12,714 bases of DNA from Bifidobacterium breve (GTDB lineage: Bacteria; Actinomycetota; Acidimicrobiia; Acidimicrobiales; Ilumatobacteraceae): positions 1 through 12,714 of the forward strand of contig CAMBPP010000032.1 in NCBI GenBank assembly GCA_945869715.1, written 5' to 3'. Numbering within the stretch: position 1 is the first letter of the stretch; every line of letters begins with the position of its first letter. The notes beneath the pieces were generated by a model. That model was not told the origin of the DNA, made no database searches, and saw only the letters and a program-made list of their open reading frames with translations. The translations under genes and the position numbers were made by a program. Of the stretch, positions 1-6,820 are shown one piece after another.

Positions 1-22
1 TCGTCGAACTGAGTGGCAGAGT

Positions 23-47
23 GTGGTAAATCCATAGCGGTTACCAC
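23..47. repeat. inverted repeat upstream of photolyase
   Basis: Perfect 7-bp arms, GTGGTAA at 23-29 and TTACCAC at 41-47, are separated by 11 bp. The repeat lies about 40 bp before the -10 box of the photolyase gene, so it could be a regulator site or part of a divergent promoter. No regulator family can be assigned from the sequence. Nothing else in the first 97 bases can be called with confidence. Confidence 0.35.
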
Positions 48-85
48 CGTAGACGATGCGGGTGCTTCTTTGGGTCGTTTTCTCC

Positions 86-91
86 TAGTGT
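86..91 (+). promoter_or_regulatory. -10 box of photolyase gene, leaderless type
   Basis: TAGTGT fits the actinobacterial TANNNT -10 consensus and ends 6 nt before the GTG start at 98, so transcription would start at or next to the start codon. No convincing -35 hexamer and no Shine-Dalgarno sequence is visible, which agrees with a leaderless mRNA. Confidence 0.5.
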
Positions 92-97
92 AAGCGT

Positions 98-1594
98 GTG
101 CAAAAAAAGACGGTGTGGGTTTTTGGCGATCAGTTGAACCGCCACATTGCTGCTCTTCGTGAGGCGACACCAGAATCGCATTGTGTGCTCATTATTGAGT
201 CTGAGCAAAAAATTGCATCAAAGAGATGGCATGTTCAGCGTGCACATTTCATTGTCGCTTCCATGCGAAGGTTCGCTCAAGAACTCACCGCTGATGGTTT
301 TGAAGTGGATTATCGCATTGCCAAGACAATGCGCATTGGTCTTGAAGCACACATTGCCGAGTTTCAGCCTGAAGAAGTGGTGGCAACTGAACCGAATAGT
401 TATTCGGCGCGTGAGATGTTGAAGAACATGCCGGTGCGGTGTGAGAAGTCAGATCAGTTCTTGTGTCATCCCGATGCGTATCGCGAATTCATGGGTGTTC
501 GCAAGACAGTGAAAATGGAAGACTTCTATCGCTGGCAACGCAAGCGGCTTTCGGTGTTGATGGATGGCAATGAACCAGTGGCTGGTCGCTGGAACTTCGA
601 TGAAGACAATCGCCAGCCACCGCCAAAGACCGATCATGACAGGTGGCCTGTGCCTGAGAGCGTTCCACTTGATGAAATCGATCAGCAAGTACTAGTCGAT
701 GTTGCTCCCTATACGTGGGGTGCGCTGCCAACGGGGTTATGGGCTACAAGTCGTGCGGGTGCACTGCAACGGTTGAAAAAGTTTGCAACAGAAGTGCTTC
801 CGATGTTTGGCGAGCATGAAGACGCCATGTTGAAGTCGAATTGGCACCTTGCGCATTCATTGTTGTCTCCTTATCTCAACAACGGTCTCTTGCTTCCGGG
901 TGAAGTAGTTGACGCAGTTTTAGCCGAGTTCGAAAAAGGGAATGTGCCCATCAACAGTGCGGAAGGATTCATTCGCCAAGTCATTGGGTGGCGCGAATAC
1001 ATTTGGAACTGCTATTGGCAGTGGATGCCCGATTATGCCCAGATGAATGTGCTTGCTGCAGAAGTTCCACTGCCGAAATTATTCACCGCTCCAGATAAAA
1101 CTCAGATGGCCTGCATGAAATCGGTATTAGAAGGCGTGTATGAGCATTCTTATGCGCACCATATTGAACGGTTGATGGTGCTCGGCAACTTCGCGCTTAT
1201 TGCAGGTATTAACCCACAAGAGCTCACTTCATGGATGTGGAATAGTTTTGTTGACGCAGCGGAGTGGGTGATGGTTCCGAATGTTGTTGGAATGTCGCAA
1301 TATGCCGATGGGGGAATGCTGGCAACGAAGCCTTATGCAAGTGGTGGTGCATACATCGACCGCATGAGCAACCATTGCAAGGGGTGCGCATATGACCGTA
1401 AGAAGCGAGTGGGCGCTGATGCATGCCCATTTACGGTGTTGTATTGGGATTTCTTCTTACGTCACGACGAGAAGTTTGTAAAGAATCCGCGTGTTGCTCG
1501 CCAAGTGCGTGCTGCTCAACAATTAGCTGACCGCAAAGAACTGCAAGCAACGGCTGTGACGATTTTGCAACGTTTGCAAACTGGCGAGCTGTAG
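98..1594 (+). CDS. FeS-cluster photolyase / cryptochrome-related protein (FeS-BCP, (6-4) type)
   Basis: This 498-residue flavoprotein belongs to the bacterial photolyases that carry FAD and a [4Fe-4S] cluster and repair (6-4) pyrimidine photoproducts with light (PhrB/CryB family, usually about 500 residues). The N-terminus (VWVFGDQL) starts the Rossmann-like antenna domain, and the C-terminal half is the helical FAD domain. Four cysteines fit the cluster ligands: C339, C427, C430 and C443, the last three spaced C-x2-C-x12-C. The AHHIERLM motif places H355 where PhrB has its catalytic His366; as I recall PhrB numbering, all five residues share an offset of 11. An in-frame TAG at 86-88 makes GTG 98 the most upstream start possible. 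The gene has its own leaderless-type promoter and stands alone. DNA repair is the likely role; a photoreceptor role as in CryB cannot be excluded. Confidence 0.93.
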   Translation: MQKKTVWVFGDQLNRHIAALREATPESHCVLIIESEQKIASKRWHVQRAHFIVASMRRFAQELTADGFEVDYRIAKTMRIGLEAHIAEFQPEEVVATEPNSYSAREMLKNMPVRCEKSDQFLCHPDAYREFMGVRKTVKMEDFYRWQRKRLSVLMDGNEPVAGRWNFDEDNRQPPPKTDHDRWPVPESVPLDEIDQQVLVDVAPYTWGALPTGLWATSRAGALQRLKKFATEVLPMFGEHEDAMLKSNWHLAHSLLSPYLNNGLLLPGEVVDAVLAEFEKGNVPINSAEGFIRQVIGWREYIWNCYWQWMPDYAQMNVLAAEVPLPKLFTAPDKTQMACMKSVLEGVYEHSYAHHIERLMVLGNFALIAGINPQELTSWMWNSFVDAAEWVMVPNVVGMSQYADGGMLATKPYASGGAYIDRMSNHCKGCAYDRKKRVGADACPFTVLYWDFFLRHDEKFVKNPRVARQVRAAQQLADRKELQATAVTILQRLQTGEL

Positions 1595-1720
1595 CGACCT
1601 CGCGAACTTCGCTAGCGACGCGGCTTGGGCCGAATCATTGATATTTTGTAGTGATCTGGCACGTCAGTGTAGTTTCTTGTGGAGTAATGGACTATCGGAA
1701 AATTCCCAGCGGTATATGCG

Positions 1721-2632
1721 GTGAGGGTGATGAACAAGTTGTCGAATCGGGTGATGGCTGGCTTATTGAGTGCCGCATTTGTTATCAGCGTTGGGTCATC
1801 TGTTTCGGGGGCTGACTCCGTCACCGCCCCCGATGAGTCAACTGCTACGACGACAGTTGCGTCTGAAACCACTATTGAGACAACAACTACAATGACGACA
1901 GTGCCCCGTGTGAAGCCGAGAGTTCTCTTAGTGGGCGATTCAACGATGGCTGCCATACGTTGGTTCAAAGACGGCAGGAAATCTCTGGCGGGCTCCACAT
2001 TTATTGTCGATGTGGAGTCGTGTCGATCTATTGGTGGTTACTCCTGCTACGGCAGAGAGTATCGGGCTCCCTCAACTGCCTATGAGGTAGTTGAGTCGGT
2101 GAAGGGAAGGCTCGACGTAGTGGTGTTGATGGCAGGCACGCACCATAACCCTGCAACTGTTGAATCTGATCTTCGGTCTTTGCGGCGAATCGTTGCGAGG
2201 AAAGGCGCCAAGCTGGTGGTGTTGACTCTTCTTGATCTCAATCGCACGACCGCCACGATTGGTGGAGTCACGCTCATTGAACGTGTCAATGGGATGATTG
2301 AGAGAATGTTCGATACTCCGCGGTATAAGAACACTTATATTGCCGACTGGAAAGCGTTTAGCCGTGGGCGTGACGATTGGTTCCGGTCAGATGGAATTCA
2401 TCTCACCATCCGCGGCACGCTTGCCCTCGGGTGGTTTATTTCGAATTTTGTTGCGCATATTGCAGAAGTGCCGTGTACTTCCTATAAAACAGAAGTATGC
2501 CCGAAGCCTAGGTGGAAAGACTCACGGGTGGACTGGCTGCGGCGCTACCGCGTGCAGTACAGCGACATCCATTGTTATGAAGACGGTGGAATGCGTAGAA
2601 AGGTCTGTGAGCGCGACCGACGACTGGGCTAG
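1721..2632 (+). CDS. secreted SGNH/GDSL-type hydrolase
   Basis: A 303-residue protein with a likely signal peptide (hydrophobic stretch about 11-30, possible cleavage after A31) and a Thr/Ser-rich linker (about 38-62) before the catalytic domain. The SGNH signature is present: GDST at 72-75 with nucleophile S74, an AGTHHN segment (138-143) at the usual GxND block, and SDGIH with D224 and H227 completing the triad. Such enzymes hydrolyse or transfer ester groups, often acetyl groups of envelope polysaccharides; the substrate here is unknown. Six cysteines follow the signal peptide (C101, C109, C252, C260, C285, C296) and could form disulfides outside the cell. The start is uncertain: GTG 1721, GTG 1727 and ATG 1730 are in frame, and an AT-rich GTATAT at 1712-1717 would suit the later ones. 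The stop overlaps the stop of the convergent peptidase gene. Confidence 0.8.
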   Translation: MRVMNKLSNRVMAGLLSAAFVISVGSSVSGADSVTAPDESTATTTVASETTIETTTTMTTVPRVKPRVLLVGDSTMAAIRWFKDGRKSLAGSTFIVDVESCRSIGGYSCYGREYRAPSTAYEVVESVKGRLDVVVLMAGTHHNPATVESDLRSLRRIVARKGAKLVVLTLLDLNRTTATIGGVTLIERVNGMIERMFDTPRYKNTYIADWKAFSRGRDDWFRSDGIHLTIRGTLALGWFISNFVAHIAEVPCTSYKTEVCPKPRWKDSRVDWLRRYRVQYSDIHCYEDGGMRRKVCERDRRLG

Positions 2633-4071
2633 CTCGGGAAGAACTCTTTGACCACGGTGCTAATTGCATCGGCGTTTGCTTGCGCCTCACCATCGCGTAG
2701 CCCCTTGCCAAATTCCACTGTCAAACTTGTAGTGTCGTTGTTGTTCAACGTCTCTGACCACATTGAAGAAGTGCCACTATAAGTGCCACCTTCAATTTTG
2801 AGAACTGGCAAGTCAACCAAAATCGCATAGCGCTTACGCATGTCGCCATCACGACCCACACCCGGGCTAATGCGGAAATAGTCTTGGTGGTACCAAATAG
2901 ACAATTGTGGCTGAACCATTTTGCCCAAGCGAAGCATTGATTTCGTTTCTGGTTCCGACGCCGCGCCCGCACCAGACCATTGCCAGAATCCTGATTTGCC
3001 AAGAGGTTTCCAACGAACAGGGAAGTTGCGGTTGAGGTCAACCTTGTTCGCGTTCTGCCGTGTATTGAGCAGGGTTCCATCAGGGTTCAACTTCGGCAGA
3101 ATCCATAAGTCAATATTCGATGGGGCGGGCGTTGCCTTCAAAATGTCGGTGATGGCTAGCCCTGCGCACTCGTTGCCATGAATGCAGCCCACCACCAGCA
3201 CGCGCACTCCATTTGGGTTGCCGCGTCGAATGAAAGTGAGTGGGCGGTTCTGTACAGAGCGGCCGAATTCAATTTCGGTGTCATTGGGAATTGCTTCTCT
3301 GTTTGCAAATGATGAGAGCAGGGGCGTCACAACTTCGTTGTTGTCGTTGTTGTTGTCGTTGGGAATGGTCGGAATGGGTGACAGTGGAGTAGAGCCAGCG
3401 ACAGACGAAGTTGAAGAGGTAATTGTGGTGTCGCTTCCACCGGTAAAGGCAACGAGTAGAGCGATGCTTACAACGGCGGTCGTTGCAAGGACAGAAATTC
3501 TTTTAATGCGCAGTAGGCGAGAGCCATCGTCGTATACGTCGTTGTCGGCGCTGACGACCGGGATCTGGTCGGTCTGGAGGGGCTCCTCACGCACTGGTTC
3601 TGCAATATGCACTGGCTTAGGCGCAGGAATATCACGATGCTGAACGAATGCTGCTCTTTTGCTCGAGCGTTGCGTATCGATCTTCCATGTGTGGCCATGC
3701 GCATCGGTGTAACGCAGAGCAACTACTTCATTACGTGCCGCAGTTGCAGTCATTTCCCCACGGTCAAACGCCGCACAGATTTCTCTGTATTTCTCGTCGA
3801 GCGCGTCAAGGCCAGTGGAAACCGTACGGCGCACTGTTGGGGGCGCCGGCTGGTCGCTGACCCGCACAACAGCCGCACGCCGCCCCGAGCGTGTGGTATC
3901 AATCTTCCAGGCAACCCCATCAGCATCGGTGTGGCGAAGCCTCGTAATGGTGTCGCGGGCCTCTACAGAACTGATTTCCCCACGGTCAAAGGCTTCACAG
4001 GTGCGGCGATAGACCACCTGCAAATATTCAAATTCCTGAAGATGGGGGCTGTTGCTCATAGTCCTATGCAT
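2629..4071 (-). CDS. membrane-anchored M14 zinc carboxypeptidase with duplicated N-terminal domain
   Basis: A 480-residue protein in three parts. Residues 11-70 and 88-144 are two copies of a small unrecognised domain: 26 of 46 positions are identical between 25-70 and 99-144, with CxAFDRGE, TDAxG and WKIDT conserved. One membrane segment (about 192-210) follows basic residues, so the repeats should be cytoplasmic and the rest outside. After a Ser/Thr/Asn-rich linker (213-250) comes an M14 peptidase domain (about 265-480) with zinc ligands H298, E301 and H395, the substrate-binding DLNRNF motif (N347, R348) and the catalytic glutamate E453. Nothing essential is missing. M14 enzymes remove C-terminal residues from peptides; a cell-wall peptide substrate is likely but not shown. 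ATG 4071 gives the longest form. ATG 4059 is at least as likely, because a TATCCT box at 4074-4079 would leave a short leader before it. Confidence 0.88.
   Translation of the reverse strand: MHRTMSNSPHLQEFEYLQVVYRRTCEAFDRGEISSVEARDTITRLRHTDADGVAWKIDTTRSGRRAAVVRVSDQPAPPTVRRTVSTGLDALDEKYREICAAFDRGEMTATAARNEVVALRYTDAHGHTWKIDTQRSSKRAAFVQHRDIPAPKPVHIAEPVREEPLQTDQIPVVSADNDVYDDGSRLLRIKRISVLATTAVVSIALLVAFTGGSDTTITSSTSSVAGSTPLSPIPTIPNDNNNDNNEVVTPLLSSFANREAIPNDTEIEFGRSVQNRPLTFIRRGNPNGVRVLVVGCIHGNECAGLAITDILKATPAPSNIDLWILPKLNPDGTLLNTRQNANKVDLNRNFPVRWKPLGKSGFWQWSGAGAASEPETKSMLRLGKMVQPQLSIWYHQDYFRISPGVGRDGDMRKRYAILVDLPVLKIEGGTYSGTSSMWSETLNNNDTTSLTVEFGKGLRDGEAQANADAISTVVKEFFPS
3337..3360. repeat. two tandem 12-bp repeats inside the M14 gene
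   Basis: GTTGTTGTCGTT occurs twice in direct tandem on the plus strand. It encodes the Asn/Asp-rich stretch (NDNNNDNNE, residues 238-246) in the extracellular linker. Slippage by one unit would add or remove four residues in frame. Confidence 0.8.
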
Positions 4072-4073
4072 TA

Positions 4074-4079
4074 AGGATA
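4074..4079 (-). promoter_or_regulatory. possible -10 box of M14 gene
   Basis: On the minus strand this reads TATCCT, a TANNNT match, 14 nt before the ATG at 4059 and only 2 nt before the ATG at 4071. If real, it favours the downstream start (MSNSPH) with a leader of about 8 nt. The gene could also be read from the TerC promoter. Confidence 0.35.
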
Positions 4080-4129
4080 TGCAGGGCGGGTTGCCTCGGG
4101 GCGTTCAATGTGAGTTCGCACAGATATTT

Positions 4130-4149
4130 CTCTTCGGTTTTACCGAGAG
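4130..4149. terminator. hairpin in the TerC-M14 intergenic gap
   Basis: The sequence folds into an 8-bp stem with one bulged T and a TTT loop (CTC-T-TCGGT / ACCGAGAG). It begins about 37 bp after the TerC stop on the minus strand, where a terminator would sit. However, the T-run (TTTT at 4150-4153) follows the hairpin on the plus strand, so it would be a weak or tail-less terminator for TerC. Confidence 0.4.
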
Positions 4150-4185
4150 TTTTGGTGCCAGAAGAGATTTATTCGCAGGAAATTG

Positions 4186-4935
4186 TTAGTTGGCTTTAAT
4201 GATTGGCTCGCGAAGGTGCACTGGCTCAACATGCTTCTTGCGACGCACGCGAATATTCAATGCCTCAACGAAGACCGAGAACGCCATTGATGCGTAAATG
4301 TAGCCCTTCGGAATTTTTTGTCCGAAGCCTTCGGCAATCAAGGTGGTGCCAATGAGCAAGAGGAATGCCAACGCAAGCATTTTCACCGAAGGGTGGGCAT
4401 TAACGAATGTGTAGATGGCCTTTGACGCAAGCAGCATGATTCCTACAGCAGCCATGATGGCAATGACCATGACGGGAACGTAGGTGGTCATACCAACTGC
4501 AGTGATTACTGAGTCAATAGAAAAGACAAGGTCGAGGATGAGCACCTGGCCAATCACTGCAGCAATGGTAGGAGCAACTTTGGTCGAGGTTTGTCCTTCG
4601 TCGCCTTCTAATTTATGGTGAATTTCTTTCGTCGCTTTATAGATGAGAAATATTCCACCAGCGAGCAGAATGAGTTCTTTGCCACTGAACCCGACCGACC
4701 CGAGGGTGAAGAGCTCTTTCTTTAAGGAGACGACCCAGCCAACAGCCAAGAGAAGTAACACGCGCATGCAGCCAGCTGCGAGGAGGCCAATTTTGCGGGC
4801 CTTGTCTTGTTCTTCTGCGGGGAGCTTTGAAGCAAGGATAGAAATGAAGACGACGTTGTCGACTCCAAGAACAATTTCAAGTGTGAGTAGTGCTGCTAGA
4901 GCACTCCAAGCTGTGGGGTCAGACATCCATTCCAT
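4186..4935 (-). CDS. TerC-family integral membrane protein
   Basis: A 249-residue, strongly hydrophobic protein with about seven membrane segments. It carries the two family signatures: LEIVLGVDNVVFIS (E20, D26, N27) in the first helix and LDLVFSIDSVITAVG (D135, D141, S142) after the central polar loop (about 101-122). The acidic residues inside the membrane suit cation transport. Family members are linked to tellurite resistance and to manganese export or metal supply to secreted enzymes; the sequence alone cannot choose among these. Length matches the compact YgdQ-like members without CBS domains. The ATG start is supported by a TAATTT -10 box ending exactly 6 nt upstream, so the mRNA is probably leaderless. 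A perfect 17-bp palindrome touches the -35 region. The gene precedes the M14 gene on the same strand, 114 bp apart. Confidence 0.9.
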   Translation of the reverse strand: MEWMSDPTAWSALAALLTLEIVLGVDNVVFISILASKLPAEEQDKARKIGLLAAGCMRVLLLLAVGWVVSLKKELFTLGSVGFSGKELILLAGGIFLIYKATKEIHHKLEGDEGQTSTKVAPTIAAVIGQVLILDLVFSIDSVITAVGMTTYVPVMVIAIMAAVGIMLLASKAIYTFVNAHPSVKMLALAFLLLIGTTLIAEGFGQKIPKGYIYASMAFSVFVEALNIRVRRKKHVEPVHLREPIIKAN

Positions 4936-4941
4936 ACAGAG

Positions 4942-4971
4942 AAATTAGCGCAAAAGCCAAGTTCTCGTCAG
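4942..4971 (-). promoter_or_regulatory. TerC promoter, leaderless type
   Basis: On the minus strand a -35-like CTGACG (4971-4966), an 18-bp spacer and a -10 box TAATTT (4947-4942) are followed by 6 nt and the ATG at 4935. With that spacing the first transcribed base falls at or beside the start codon, leaving no room for an untranslated leader or riboswitch. Confidence 0.55.
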
Positions 4972-4984
4972 TTTTAAAAACTGA
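4968..4984. promoter_or_regulatory. perfect 17-bp palindrome, candidate operator
   Basis: TCAGTTTTAAAAACTGA has 8-bp arms around a central A, with no mismatch. It overlaps the -35 hexamer of the TerC promoter and lies about 80 bp upstream of the -10 box of the divergent dioxygenase gene. A repressor bound here would block TerC transcription; a metal-responsive regulator would suit the gene but is only a guess. An AT-rich UP element is an alternative. Confidence 0.45.
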
Positions 4985-5064
4985 AAATGCGTCACTTTTC
5001 GAGCCTAATCAATCCTTGGTGAACCGTCAACGGCGCAACGTTCAGTCGTCATAGCAATCCGTGA

Positions 5065-5070
5065 CAGTAT
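5065..5070 (+). promoter_or_regulatory. possible -10 box of dioxygenase gene
   Basis: CAGTAT ends 6 nt before the GTG at 5077, the same spacing as at the photolyase and TerC starts, but it lacks the first T of TANNNT. It is the best candidate in the 141-bp divergent gap; no Shine-Dalgarno sequence is visible. Confidence 0.3.
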
Positions 5071-5076
5071 GAACTG

Positions 5077-5946
5077 GTGGCTATTAAAGAAGTGAAGTGG
5101 CAAGAGCGAGTCACGCCCGCGTTGGTGCAGCAGTACAAGCGCGATGGCGTGGTGTTCATAGACCAGTTGTTGCATCCGTTGTGGTTGCAGTTAATTGAGA
5201 TGGGCATCACTCGAGTCTTAAACAATTCCACGCGTAAGCAAACCTTTTTTGCAGGAGACGAAGGACAGTTCATTGACACTGTTCGCAACTGGGAGTTCAC
5301 TCCTGAATTTCAACGGCTCACATACGATTCACCAATCGCCGATATTCTCGGAACCTTCATCGATTCACCACGAGTGTGGCTCTTGTTCGACCATGTGTTT
5401 GTAAAAGATGGCGGTAATTGCCGGCGCACCCCATGGCATCAAGATCTCGCGTATTGGCCTGTGGCCGGAACCCAACTGGCGTCAATGTGGATCACCATTG
5501 ACCCAGTACCCAAACATGAATGTCTTGAATATATTGCGGGTTCGCATCGTGAAACGCTGTACGACGGGTTCGACCCGCCGCGTGCTGCTGAAGACCCAAC
5601 CTTGCCGTTCTACGGCGAGGGTTTCCCAAGGCTTCCCGATATCGAAGCCAACCGCACACAGTGGGATATTCGCTCGTGGGACATCACCCCAGGAGACGTC
5701 GTTGTATTCCACCCAGGCGTGTTGCACGGTGGTGGGCCAACATCCGAGGGCCGTCGCCGGCGAACGTTGTCGGTGCGTGTGTTTGGTGAGGACGTTGTCT
5801 TTGATGAACGACCAAAAAGTCGTCCAACAGTTCCGCGTACGCCGGGTCTGGAGTTGGTCTTAAAGCCAGGTGACCCGCTCCGTCATCCGTACTACCCGCG
5901 GTTGCGCCCACTGCCGGAACATCAACTCCAAAACTTCTTTGAGTAG
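5077..5946 (+). CDS. phytanoyl-CoA dioxygenase (PhyH) family protein
   Basis: A 289-residue 2-oxoglutarate- and Fe(II)-dependent oxygenase of the PhyH family. The iron-binding triad is visible as H121 and D123 (WHQDLAYW) plus H217 (GVLHGGGPTSEG). The following arginine cluster RRRR (226-229), before TLSVRVF, should hold the carboxylate of 2-oxoglutarate. These enzymes hydroxylate a substrate while converting 2-oxoglutarate to succinate and CO2. The founding member acts on phytanoyl-CoA, but bacterial members use many small molecules, so the substrate is open. An in-frame TGA at 5062-5064 makes GTG 5077 the most upstream start possible. It converges on the alpha/beta hydrolase gene with 4 bp between stops and is divergent from TerC. 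The nearby acyl-CoA genes make a lipid substrate plausible but are not proof. Confidence 0.87.
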   Translation: MAIKEVKWQERVTPALVQQYKRDGVVFIDQLLHPLWLQLIEMGITRVLNNSTRKQTFFAGDEGQFIDTVRNWEFTPEFQRLTYDSPIADILGTFIDSPRVWLLFDHVFVKDGGNCRRTPWHQDLAYWPVAGTQLASMWITIDPVPKHECLEYIAGSHRETLYDGFDPPRAAEDPTLPFYGEGFPRLPDIEANRTQWDIRSWDITPGDVVVFHPGVLHGGGPTSEGRRRRTLSVRVFGEDVVFDERPKSRPTVPRTPGLELVLKPGDPLRHPYYPRLRPLPEHQLQNFFE

Positions 5947-5950
5947 TTCG

Positions 5951-6820
5951 CTAAGCAGCAGTTCGCGAAGCAAGAAACGCTGCGAAACGTGCAGGGTCTT
6001 CAAGCGGGCCAAAGTGTGAAACCTCTGGCCATGCTTCGTAATGCCCGTTGGGAAGAAGCGCTGCAATTTGTTCGGCAATATCTGACACTTGGTACTGCTG
6101 TGGAGTGCTGCCCAGCACCCACGTAGGTGTTGCAATGTTTGCAAGTTGGTTCCACGTTTCGTGAATGCCGCCGGTGTCGTATGTGCGAGCTTCGTGTTCG
6201 GGGTTGCACTTCAGTGAAACACTGCCATCGGGTTGTGTAGCAAAGCCGTAGTCAACATATGCATGAAGTGCATCGGGGTGAAATGTATTCATGGGTAACT
6301 TTGAATTGAAGTTTGCAAATGCTTCTTCGCGTGAAGGAAAAGATGCGCGGCGTTTGCGTGTTGCTGCGGCAAGTGGGTTAGGTGGCATGTCGGCGGGGCG
6401 AAAACCACTTTGTGGAAACACAATGGGTTCGAATGCGGTAATGCCGGCAAAGAGTTCCGGATTTTTCACGGCGGCCATGAGCAGTGTTGCGCCACCCATG
6501 GAATGACCAGCAGCCCACAGCGGAGCACTGTTCACATGTGTGGTGAGGTATTGCACTACAGCTGTTGCATCTTCACCGTAAGCAGGCCAGCGCACTTGCC
6601 AATCGTGAGGAACAGTGGAGTCGCCATAACCGCGGTAGTCGATTGCCCAGCAGTCGAAGGTTCCTGCAAGGTGTTGTGCAATGGGAAGCCAGCAACGCCC
6701 GTGAAAACCCGTTGCATGCGAGAGCAACATGATGGGAAGAGTTCCTGCAGGGGTGTCGCTGAGGTGATGCAGCGCGAGTTGCACACCATCGGTTGATGGC
6801 ACGGTCACAGTGGTAGGCAT
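5951..6820 (-). CDS. alpha/beta hydrolase
   Basis: A 289-residue alpha/beta-hydrolase-fold enzyme. The oxyanion region is LLSHATGFHG (32-41), the nucleophile elbow is GHSMGG with S107, and the catalytic histidine is H269 (EVSHFG). The usual acidic residue after strand 7 is not obvious, since that loop reads VLGSTPQQYQ (235-244). E131 in AFEPIV, after strand 6, is a possible substitute. No signal peptide is seen, so it is cytoplasmic. It is the last gene of the minus-strand operon: its ATG overlaps the stop of the acyl-CoA dehydrogenase gene as TAATG, with a purine-rich AGAGAAG upstream, so translation is probably coupled. In this setting it may hydrolyse an ester or acyl-CoA thioester of the pathway; a lactonase role is also possible. 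Confidence 0.88.
   Translation of the reverse strand: MPTTVTVPSTDGVQLALHHLSDTPAGTLPIMLLSHATGFHGRCWLPIAQHLAGTFDCWAIDYRGYGDSTVPHDWQVRWPAYGEDATAVVQYLTTHVNSAPLWAAGHSMGGATLLMAAVKNPELFAGITAFEPIVFPQSGFRPADMPPNPLAAATRKRRASFPSREEAFANFNSKLPMNTFHPDALHAYVDYGFATQPDGSVSLKCNPEHEARTYDTGGIHETWNQLANIATPTWVLGSTPQQYQVSDIAEQIAALLPNGHYEAWPEVSHFGPLEDPARFAAFLASRTAA

Noticed and set aside
1..35. Start of a minus-strand gene at ATG 35 (MDLPHSATQFD...)
   Set aside because: Only 11 codons are inside the window and there is no clear ribosome site or promoter; the frame is open but too short to support a gene.
1609..1618. 10-bp palindrome TCGCTAGCGA after the photolyase stop, considered as a terminator
   Set aside because: The palindrome leaves no loop, the longer TAGCGA/TCGCTA pairing is only 6 bp, and no T-run follows.
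1612..1998. 128-codon minus-strand frame over the SGNH gene start
   Set aside because: It is opposite the signal peptide and Thr-rich linker of the SGNH hydrolase; its Val-rich stretch is just the complement of Thr codons.
4936..5076. Metal riboswitch (yybP-ykoY type) for TerC
   Set aside because: The -10 box is 6 nt from the start codon, so there is no leader RNA to hold one.
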